This document shows positions 15,560 through 20,534 of a stretch of DNA of 20,534 bases, one piece after another (the stretch's first letter is position 1; every line of letters begins with the position of its first letter). The DNA comes from Coriobacteriaceae bacterium (GTDB lineage: Bacteria > Actinomycetota > Coriobacteriia > Coriobacteriales > Coriobacteriaceae): contig CABIZD010000022.1 of assembly GCA_902363125.1 (NCBI GenBank), forward strand, positions 1 through 20,534, written 5' to 3'. A program made the translations under genes and the position numbers. The notes beneath the pieces were generated by a model that did no database searches, was not told the origin of the DNA, and saw nothing but the letters and a program-made list of their open reading frames with translations.

Positions 15560-15609
15560 TGTGTGGCTTGTTGCGCGAATGGCACGTCTTGACGCCAGAG
15601 CATTTGCCG

Positions 15610-16380
15610 CTAGTGGCAGCCACAGCCCTCGTGGCCCTCGTTCTCTTGATGGCCGTGGCAACCGCAGGATCCGCCGTGCTCTTGGATGTGCTCGTGGTCG
15701 TGGTCGTGGCCGTGGCAGCCACAGGTGGCCTCGCCGGTCTGTGCGAGCGTGCCGGCAATGAGTGCCTCGACGCAGGCGTCGCAGCTGCCCTGGGCGCCTG
15801 CATAGACCGTGATGCCGGCCTGGGTAAGCGCGTTGATGGCGCCGCCGCCGATACCGCCGCAGATGAGCGTGTCAACGCCACCGTTGGCAAGCAGACCCGC
15901 CAATGCACCGTGACCAGTGCCGCCGGTGCCCACGACCTGCTCGTTGAGGACCTTGTCGTCCTGGATGTCGTAGATCTTGAACTGTTCGCTGCGGCCAAAG
16001 TGCATAAAGATGTTGCCGTTGTCGTACGTCGTTGCCACCCTCATGGTGCCGACCTCCTTTGCTGGCCATGCGGCCGTTGTCGTGGTGATGGGGGAGTACG
16101 CGATGTTGCCGCCTTCGATGACGATCGCCCGTCCATTGACCAGCGCGTTTGCCACCTTGCGATGCGAGCGGCTGCAGATTGCCGCCACCGTGGCCCGGGC
16201 AATACCCATGCACTGGGCGACTTCCTCCTGATTGAGTCCTTCCAGGTCACATAGGCGTAGGACCTCGAGCTCGTCGACCGTCATGTCGATGGCGTCGCCG
16301 CTCGCCAGGCCATCGGGGGTAAAACCGCGATATTCTGGGATGATCCCGACGCGGCGCAATTTTTCGCGTCTTCCTGCCAT
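15610..16380 (-). CDS. DUF134-NifX/NifB-type fusion with Cys/His-rich tail
   Basis: The 256-residue protein has three parts. Residues 1-91 are DUF134, with a sigma-70-region-4-like helix-turn-helix (GLNQEEVAQCMGIARATVAA, 48-67), so DNA binding is likely. Residues 113-215 are a dinitrogenase iron-molybdenum cofactor-type domain (MRVATTYDNGNIFMHFGRSE; GHGALAGLLANGGVDTLICGG; CDAC at 200-203), a family that binds Fe-S or FeMo-type clusters. Residues 220-256 hold six Cys and ten His, with CGCH three times, suiting metal binding. No nitrogenase genes are present, so a metal- or redox-sensing regulator is the likely role, by inference. I chose the ATG at 16380, five bases from AAGGAG; a GTG at 16386 overlaps the SD. 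A strong internal RBS precedes M113. It is convergent with ffh and divergent from thyA. Confidence 0.88.
   Translation of the reverse strand: MAGRREKLRRVGIIPEYRGFTPDGLASGDAIDMTVDELEVLRLCDLEGLNQEEVAQCMGIARATVAAICSRSHRKVANALVNGRAIVIEGGNIAYSPITTTTAAWPAKEVGTMRVATTYDNGNIFMHFGRSEQFKIYDIQDDKVLNEQVVGTGGTGHGALAGLLANGGVDTLICGGIGGGAINALTQAGITVYAGAQGSCDACVEALIAGTLAQTGEATCGCHGHDHDHEHIQEHGGSCGCHGHQENEGHEGCGCH
16042..16060 (-). promoter_or_regulatory. Internal ribosome binding site before the NifX domain
   Basis: On the minus strand AAAGGAGG (16060-16053) stands eight bases before the in-frame ATG of residue 113 (16044-16042), exactly where the NifX-type domain starts. It is a stronger SD than the one at the gene's own start. 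It would allow a separate 144-residue NifX-type product with the Cys/His tail. Confidence 0.65.
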
Positions 16381-16390
16381 GCGCACTCCT

Positions 16391-16410
16391 TATCTGACAT
16401 ATGTCAACAA
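16391..16410. promoter_or_regulatory. Palindromic operator candidate I
   Basis: The core TGACATATGTCA (16395-16406) is a perfect 12-bp palindrome. It lies 15-26 bases from the start codon of the DUF134 fusion gene and would cover its transcription start. It shares the core with a second site 53 bp away (centre to centre). Confidence 0.55.
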
Positions 16411-16411
16411 T

Positions 16412-16439
16412 AGAATAGCGAACCTGCGGATTTGTGAAA
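16412..16439 (-). promoter_or_regulatory. Candidate promoter of the DUF134-NifX gene
   Basis: On the minus strand TTTCAC (16439-16434) and TATTCT (16417-16412) are 16 bases apart. Both boxes are imperfect. The promoter would lie exactly between the two palindromes, which supports it. Confidence 0.4.
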
Positions 16440-16443
16440 GGAA

Positions 16444-16463
16444 TTTCTGGCATATGTCAGAAA
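16444..16463. promoter_or_regulatory. Palindromic operator candidate II
   Basis: TTTCTGGCAT (16444-16453) and ATGTCAGAAA (16454-16463) form a 20-bp palindrome with one mismatched pair. The core differs by one base from that of site I. It lies upstream of the minus-strand promoter candidate and about 45 bases before the thyA -10 candidate. Confidence 0.55.
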
Positions 16464-16506
16464 ATGAGGGCTTATGTTTGGGCTGTGGGGCCGCGTGCGC
16501 CTGGGC

Positions 16507-16512
16507 TACAAT
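16507..16512 (+). promoter_or_regulatory. Candidate -10 box for thyA
   Basis: TACAAT lies 34 bases before the thyA ATG, preceded by TGGGC. No -35 box at normal spacing was seen. Confidence 0.4.
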
Positions 16513-16546
16513 GAATCTCGCTTGTAGGCGACTGACAGGAGGGTCA

Positions 16547-17395
16547 ATGAGCAAAGCTGATCAACAGTTTGTAACCATGTGCCGCGATATCTTGGACCAT
16601 GGCACCACCACCGAGGGCCAAAAGGTCCGTCCGGTGTGGGAGGACGGCACCCCTGCCTATACCATTAAAAACTTTGGCGTCACGGCGCGCTACGATCTGC
16701 GCGAGGAGTTCCCCGCGCTTACGCTGCGTCGTACGGCGCTCAAGTCCGCCATGGACGAGATCCTGTGGATCTATCAAAAGAAGTCTAATAACGTCCATGA
16801 CCTCAACAGCCATATTTGGGACGAGTGGGCCGACGAGACCGGCTCCATCGGCAAGGCCTACGGGTACCAAATTGGCCAGAAGAGCCATTATGCCGAGGGC
16901 GACTTTGACCAGATGGACCGCGTGCTGTACGACCTCAAGAACACGCCGTATAGCCGTCGCATTATGACGAACACCTATGTGTTCAGCGACTTGTCCGAGA
17001 TGCACCTGTATCCGTGCGCCTACAGCGTGACCTATAACGTCACGCAGCGACCACAGGATGACAAGCCGACGCTCAACATGATTCTCAATCAGCGCAGCCA
17101 GGACATTTTGGCCGCGAACAACTGGAATGTGTGCCAGTACGCCATTCTGCTCATGATGGTTGCGCAGTCGGTCGATATGATTCCCGGCGAGCTGCTGCAC
17201 GTGATCGCCGATGCTCACATTTACGACCGTCACGTCGATATCGTCCGCGAGCTTATTGAACGTCCGCAGTTTGCGGCGCCTAAGGTAACGCTGAATCCCG
17301 ACGTGCATGACTTCTATGCGTTTACGACCGACGACCTCATCGTCGAGGGCTATGAGCACGGTCCGCAGGTCAAGAACATTCCCATCGCGGTGTAG
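16547..17395 (+). CDS. thyA: Thymidylate synthase (ThyA)
   Basis: ThyA methylates dUMP to dTMP with methylene-tetrahydrofolate, leaving dihydrofolate for the next gene's product. The 282-residue protein carries the catalytic Cys157 in LYPCAYSVTYNV; the usual context is PPCH, so the residue after Cys is Ala instead of His. Other family segments are NQRSQDILAANNWNVCQYA (substrate Arg-Ser) and ADAHIYDRHVD. I start at the ATG at 16547 behind AGGAGGG (16537-16543). The frame is open far upstream, including an ATG inside operator II, but that stretch is GC-skewed and not ThyA-like. folA begins 9 bp after the stop. Confidence 0.93.
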   Translation: MSKADQQFVTMCRDILDHGTTTEGQKVRPVWEDGTPAYTIKNFGVTARYDLREEFPALTLRRTALKSAMDEILWIYQKKSNNVHDLNSHIWDEWADETGSIGKAYGYQIGQKSHYAEGDFDQMDRVLYDLKNTPYSRRIMTNTYVFSDLSEMHLYPCAYSVTYNVTQRPQDDKPTLNMILNQRSQDILAANNWNVCQYAILLMMVAQSVDMIPGELLHVIADAHIYDRHVDIVRELIERPQFAAPKVTLNPDVHDFYAFTTDDLIVEGYEHGPQVKNIPIAV

Positions 17396-17404
17396 GTGGC
17401 AGGC

Positions 17405-17923
17405 ATGACGTGTAAGCTTTCTGCCATCGTTGCCGTGTGTGAAGACTGGGGCATTGGCTGCGAGGGCGATATGGTCGTGTCCAACCGTGCCGACATGCGC
17501 CATTTTGTGGCGTGCACCAAAGGCTGTCCGGTCATTCTGGGACGCAAGACGCTGCTGAGTTTCCCCGGCGGGCGTCCTCTCAAGAACCGCCGCAATATTG
17601 TGCTTACGCGCGATATGGGCTTTATACGCGAGGGCGTCGACGTGGTGCATAGCGTTGACGAAGCGCTCGCTGCGGTTGCCGATGAGCCCGTTGCCTGGGT
17701 GATCGGCGGCGGCGATGTCTATCGGCAGTTTTTGCCGTACTGCGTGGAGGCCGAGGTCACTCATAACCGCTGCGTCCATCCCGTGGACACGTACTTTCCC
17801 GACTTGGACGCCGATCCTGCGTGGGAGATTGTGCAGCGTAGCGGGGTCGCGACGATTGTCGCCGGTGAGGGTGACGAGGGCGTCGATTATGAGTTCGTGA
17901 CGTATCGTCGCATTGAGGCGTAA
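17405..17923 (+). CDS. folA: Dihydrofolate reductase
   Basis: DHFR reduces the dihydrofolate made by ThyA back to tetrahydrofolate with NADPH. The 172-residue protein shows AIVAVCEDWGIGCEGDM at the N-terminus, catalytic Asp30 in RADMRHF, PVILGRKTLLSFPGGRPL with the NADPH-binding GRKT, NIVLTRD, and WVIGGGDVYRQFLP. The Pro-Trp that follows the Met20-loop residue in E. coli DHFR is here Val24-Val25. Similar non-PW forms occur in gut Firmicutes DHFRs, as far as I recall. The ATG at 17405 has AGGTGG five bases upstream; GTG at 17396 is an alternative that adds three residues. Forms an operon with thyA. Confidence 0.92.
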   Translation: MTCKLSAIVAVCEDWGIGCEGDMVVSNRADMRHFVACTKGCPVILGRKTLLSFPGGRPLKNRRNIVLTRDMGFIREGVDVVHSVDEALAAVADEPVAWVIGGGDVYRQFLPYCVEAEVTHNRCVHPVDTYFPDLDADPAWEIVQRSGVATIVAGEGDEGVDYEFVTYRRIEA

Positions 17924-17964
17924 AACCGATTATCCCTTCGGTATTATCGGGTTGAAATGAATGA

Positions 17965-17995
17965 CGGGGCGGCGCATGGCGTTGCCCCGATATTT
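17965..17995 (+). terminator. Hairpin after folA, possible terminator
   Basis: CGGGGC (17965-17970) pairs with GCCCCG (17984-17989) around an inner CGC/GCG pair, and ATATTTG follows. A second, weaker stem (ACCGAT with ATCGGG, near 17928-17951) precedes it. The thyA-folA transcript may end here, though the U-tract is interrupted. Confidence 0.45.
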
Positions 17996-18032
17996 GTATA
18001 GGTGCTGCAAAGAAAGGTGCGGGCTGGCTGCT

Positions 18033-18947
18033 ATGACTGATGCCGTTGAGGTTCTGCGAATTGATTCGCTCGAGGACGAGCGGCTCGATGCCTACGTGCG
18101 ACTGACCGAGCGCGAGCTGCGCTGCGTGCTGGAGCCGCAAAAGGGCATCTTTATTGCGGAGAGCGCCAAGGTCATCGAGCGTGCCGTGTGTGCCGGATAT
18201 CAGCCGGTGAGCTTTCTTTTGGGTGAACGCTGGCTCGACCAGATGATGCCGTTGTTCGAGCGCCTGGTTGTGCGCGAGGGCGCGGGTCCGGTTCCTGTGT
18301 TCGTTGCCTCCATGGAGCTCATGGAGCAGCTGACGGGCTTTAACGTGACGCGCGGTGCGCTCGCGGCATTCCGTCGTCCACGTCAGATTCCAGTTGATGA
18401 GTTCTTGGGCGGTGTCGTCGAGGCGGCGGGGGAGCGCCCGGTGCGCGTATGCGTCCTCGAGGGCATTGTCGACCACACCAACGTCGGCGCGATTTTCCGC
18501 TCGGCGGCTGCGCTGAACGTCGATGGCATTTTGGTGAGCCCTACTTGCTGTGACCCGCTGTATCGTCGCTCGGCCCGCGTGAGCATGGGCACGGTTTTCC
18601 AGGTGCCCTGGACGCGTATTGGCAGTGAGGCGCGCGTATGGCCGCATGATGGGCTGGCGGCGCTGCACGATGCCGGCTTTTCGTGTGCCGCCATGGCGTT
18701 GACGGATGATTCGGTGTCGTTGGACGATCCCGTGCTGCAGGAGATTGATCGCCTGGCGATCTTTATGGGTACCGAGGGTGCCGGCCTGGGAGCCAAGACT
18801 ATTGAGGGCTGCGACCGAGCCGTGCGCATTCCGATGGCGCACGGGGTCGATTCGCTCAACGTGGCCGCGGCGAGCGCCGTCGCCTTTTGGCAGCTGTGCC
18901 CGCACGTGAGCAATGAGTATCACTACCAGCCGGGTTTGTATCACTAG
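18033..18947 (+). CDS. SpoU-family RNA 2'-O-methyltransferase (TrmH-like)
   Basis: The 304-residue protein belongs to the SPOUT class, which methylates the ribose of rRNA or tRNA using S-adenosylmethionine bound in a trefoil knot. Motif 1 is DHTNVGAIFRSA (147-158), motif 2 is GTEGAGL (246-252), and motif 3 is DSLNVAAA (273-280). The N-terminal part (about 1-125, with LTERELRCVLEPQKGIFIAESAKVIERA) is the usual RNA-binding extension of this subgroup. The exact target nucleotide cannot be told from sequence. The ATG at 18033 is chosen because family proteins begin at this point; its SD is weak (AAAGGTG 14 bases away). No operon partner is evident. Confidence 0.9.
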   Translation: MTDAVEVLRIDSLEDERLDAYVRLTERELRCVLEPQKGIFIAESAKVIERAVCAGYQPVSFLLGERWLDQMMPLFERLVVREGAGPVPVFVASMELMEQLTGFNVTRGALAAFRRPRQIPVDEFLGGVVEAAGERPVRVCVLEGIVDHTNVGAIFRSAAALNVDGILVSPTCCDPLYRRSARVSMGTVFQVPWTRIGSEARVWPHDGLAALHDAGFSCAAMALTDDSVSLDDPVLQEIDRLAIFMGTEGAGLGAKTIEGCDRAVRIPMAHGVDSLNVAAASAVAFWQLCPHVSNEYHYQPGLYH

Positions 18948-18957
18948 ACAGATATTT

Positions 18958-18984
18958 CGCTCCGGGCTCTGGTTCGGGGCGTTT
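18958..18984 (+). terminator. Hairpin after the methyltransferase gene
   Basis: CGCTCCG (18958-18964) pairs with CGGGGCG (18975-18981) across a 10-base loop, with TTT behind it. The stem is seven pairs with one wobble and the U-tract is short, so termination is plausible but not certain. Confidence 0.5.
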
Positions 18985-19072
18985 CGGCCGACGCTGGTCG
19001 GTGCTAAGCTGGTATTGGCTTTGGTCTTAAATTGCCGTTTTGCTGTTTGACGTATGCGTGTGGGGAGGGCGT

Positions 19073-20422
19073 GTGGCTAAGAAATCTACGGCGATCGATG
19101 TAACGCAAGGTGTCATTTGGCAGCAATTGCTGTCGCTGTGCGTTCCCATCTTTTTTAGTTCGTTTTTTCAGCAGGCCTACACGCTTATCGGTACGTATAT
19201 CGTCGGCCAGTTTGGCGGCAAGCTCGCGCTGGGTGGCATTCAAGCCACGATGGTGCTCACCGAGCTCTGCATTGGCTTTTGCGTTGGCGTCGGCGCCGGC
19301 TGCGCGGTCATTACCGGTCAGTATTTTGGCCAGCACGATGATGAACGACTGAATCGTTCGGTTCACACGGCCATGACGCTCGCGCTGGTGGGCGGTATCG
19401 TCTTCTCCATTCTCGGCATAGTGTTCGTTGAGCCCATGCTGGTGCTTATGAACACGCCGCATGAACTATTGGCCGAGGGCGTGGCCTATGCTCGCTGTTA
19501 TTTTGCCGCGATGGTTGCGGCACTGCTGCTCAATATGGGAACGGCATTGCTGCGCGCCGTGGGCGACACGCGCGGGCCTGCTGTGATCATCGCTTCCGGC
19601 TGCCTTGTTAATGCGGTTTTGGATATCATCTTCGTTGCCGTGCTTCATATGGAGGCTCTGGGCTGTGGCATCGCGGTGGCGCTGACCATTTGCTCCAACG
19701 CCACGATGATCGTGATTCGTATGATGCACGCACCGGGTGCGTGGCGGCTTTCACTGTCCAAACTCGGCATTGATCCTGGCATTTGTAAGAGCATGATCTC
19801 GTGTGGTCTGCCGCTTGGCTTTCAGTCTGCTGCGTATTCGATTTCCAACGTTTTGATTCAGGTGTCGGTCAACTCGTTTGGTGCCGATGTCACCACGGCT
19901 TGGGGTCTTTCGGGCCGCCTGGATGGCATTGTCTGGATGGTTACCGAGGCGCTTGGCGTGTCGATCACCACGTTCTCGGCACAGAACTTTGGCGCGCGCA
20001 ACTACGAGCGCATGCGCAAGGGCTACCATACGTCGCTCGTGCTGTCGTTTATGCTCATTGGTGGCCTGTCTGCCGTGCTGCTGGTATTCTCGGGTCCGCT
20101 GTCTCGTCTGTTTGTCGACGATGCTTCGATTTCGGCGTACACCACGACGATTCTTCATTTTATCGCGCCGTTCTACGCGATTTTCTCGATTATCGAGAAC
20201 GCGTCGGGTTCCATCCGCGGCGCCGGCGTGAGCTTGCAGCCCATGCTGCTCACGATTTTTGGCACCGTCGTGCTCAGGGTGTTCTGGGTGTTTGCGATTA
20301 TGCCGTTCGATCCGTCGCTTGAGCACCTGCTGCTGGTCTACCCCGTAACCTGGGTAATCACCGCCATGATGTTCACCGTCTACCATCACAGCGGCAACTG
20401 GCTCGGCCGCGCCACTGCCTAG
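19073..20422 (+). CDS. MATE family efflux transporter
   Basis: The 449-residue integral membrane protein has about twelve hydrophobic segments in two MatE halves, the layout of multidrug and toxin extrusion exporters driven by Na+ or H+. Recognisable segments are PIFFSSFFQQAYTLIGTYIVGQFGG in the first helix pair (the typical FQQ-YN-D-IVG pattern) and TTFSAQNFGARNYERMRKGY in the second half. The substrate cannot be deduced. I chose the GTG at 19073 because GGGAGG lies four bases ahead; a TTG at 19040 would add 11 residues without SD. No regulator gene is adjacent. The 3' end abuts an IS110-type element. Confidence 0.9.
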   Translation: MAKKSTAIDVTQGVIWQQLLSLCVPIFFSSFFQQAYTLIGTYIVGQFGGKLALGGIQATMVLTELCIGFCVGVGAGCAVITGQYFGQHDDERLNRSVHTAMTLALVGGIVFSILGIVFVEPMLVLMNTPHELLAEGVAYARCYFAAMVAALLLNMGTALLRAVGDTRGPAVIIASGCLVNAVLDIIFVAVLHMEALGCGIAVALTICSNATMIVIRMMHAPGAWRLSLSKLGIDPGICKSMISCGLPLGFQSAAYSISNVLIQVSVNSFGADVTTAWGLSGRLDGIVWMVTEALGVSITTFSAQNFGARNYERMRKGYHTSLVLSFMLIGGLSAVLLVFSGPLSRLFVDDASISAYTTTILHFIAPFYAIFSIIENASGSIRGAGVSLQPMLLTIFGTVVLRVFWVFAIMPFDPSLEHLLLVYPVTWVITAMMFTVYHHSGNWLGRATA

Positions 20423-20534
20423 CTATTGGGTGTTCCTATAGTTTTGTCAACCGTCGGGGCTACTCCCGGTAGGGCACCCGGTCGCGCATCACGGCGTATA
20501 TCGCCCTGAGCCGCTTCCTCGCGACGGCCTTGAG
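20423..20534 (-). mobile_element. 3' end of an IS110-type insertion sequence (partial)
   Basis: The segment carries the tail of an IS110-like transposase and, after its stop, a short non-coding end containing TTGACA (minus strand, 20450-20445). IS110 elements lack terminal inverted repeats, and a -35 box in the right end is a known property of the family. The exact junction with the host is unclear; it lies somewhere in the ~37 bp between the MATE stop and the transposase stop. Confidence 0.65.
20460..20534 (-). CDS. IS110-family transposase, C-terminal 24 residues
   Basis: Only the end of the gene is in the window. On the minus strand it reads VARKRLRAIYAVMRDRVPYRE followed by TAG, which matches the usual end of IS110/IS116-type DEDD-serine recombinases (a basic helix, then an aliphatic YAV-L-R segment and a terminal PYR). 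The catalytic domains lie beyond the right edge, so it cannot be said whether the gene is intact. The family identification rests on this short tail plus the flanking end sequence. Confidence 0.65.
   Translation of the reverse strand, partial: LKAVARKRLRAIYAVMRDRVPYRE

Noticed and set aside
15498..15609. 4.5S/SRP RNA or other small RNA downstream of ffh
   Set aside because: The hairpin lacks the GGAA tetraloop and the asymmetric internal loops of SRP RNA; a simple terminator between convergent genes explains it.
14019..15998. Very long open frame on the minus strand opposite ffh, and similar ones opposite recG, plsX and smc
   Set aside because: They mirror GC-rich plus-strand codons, have His/Leu/Arg-heavy low-quality sequence, no SD and no recognisable domain; the plus-strand genes are clear family members.
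16454..16546. Extended thyA start at the ATG inside the second palindrome (adds a Cys-rich 31-residue leader)
   Set aside because: No SD lies before it, a good AGGAGGG precedes the ATG at 16547, and ThyA proteins start near that point; the leader also spans the likely -10 box.

Overview
The window looks like a gut Coriobacteriia chromosome, most likely Collinsella or a close relative (Actinomycetota). This is inferred from the high-GC coding sequence, the GTG/TTG starts with strong Shine-Dalgarno (SD) sites, and a gene order mixing actinobacterial features (a SepIVA-like coiled-coil gene before the DUF177 gene) with the Firmicutes-type yloU-fakA-recG ... plsX-acpP-rnc-smc-ftsY-ffh order. No database search was possible, so the genus is an inference.

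Layout. Bases 1-235 hold no recognisable gene but two inverted repeats and a promoter. Two identical tRNA-Asn(GUU) genes follow (236-310 and 345-419), closed by a clear intrinsic terminator. A 15-kb plus-strand housekeeping block then runs from 614 to 15497: asp23-fakA-recG-rsmD-coaD; a SepIVA/DivIVA-like gene, DUF177 and rpmF; plsX; acpP-rnc-smc-ftsY-ffh. Many junctions overlap or are 3-27 bp apart, so translation is probably coupled. The longer gaps (64-114 bp) hold weak promoter candidates, mostly an extended -10 motif, and two strong inverted repeats: a terminator-like hairpin just before plsX and a perfect 22-bp palindrome before acpP. The block joins fatty-acid activation, phospholipid initiation, CoA synthesis, acyl carrier protein, DNA repair, chromosome condensation and co-translational membrane targeting.

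Right part. A hairpin separates ffh from a convergent minus-strand gene (15610-16380) that fuses a DUF134 helix-turn-helix domain to a NifX/NifB-type cluster-binding domain and a Cys/His-rich tail. It has a strong internal ribosome binding site before the NifX part, and two related palindromes 53 bp apart in its promoter region. Divergent from it lie thyA and folA (dTMP synthesis and folate recycling), then a SpoU-family RNA methyltransferase and a MATE exporter. The last ~110 bp are the 3' end of an IS110-type element on the minus strand, abutting the MATE stop codon.

No CRISPR array, prophage or obvious defence system is present. The most interesting signals are regulatory: the DUF134-NifX locus with twin operators and internal start, the plsX attenuator candidate, the acpP palindrome, and several natural substitutions at usually conserved positions in ACP, RNase III and DHFR.
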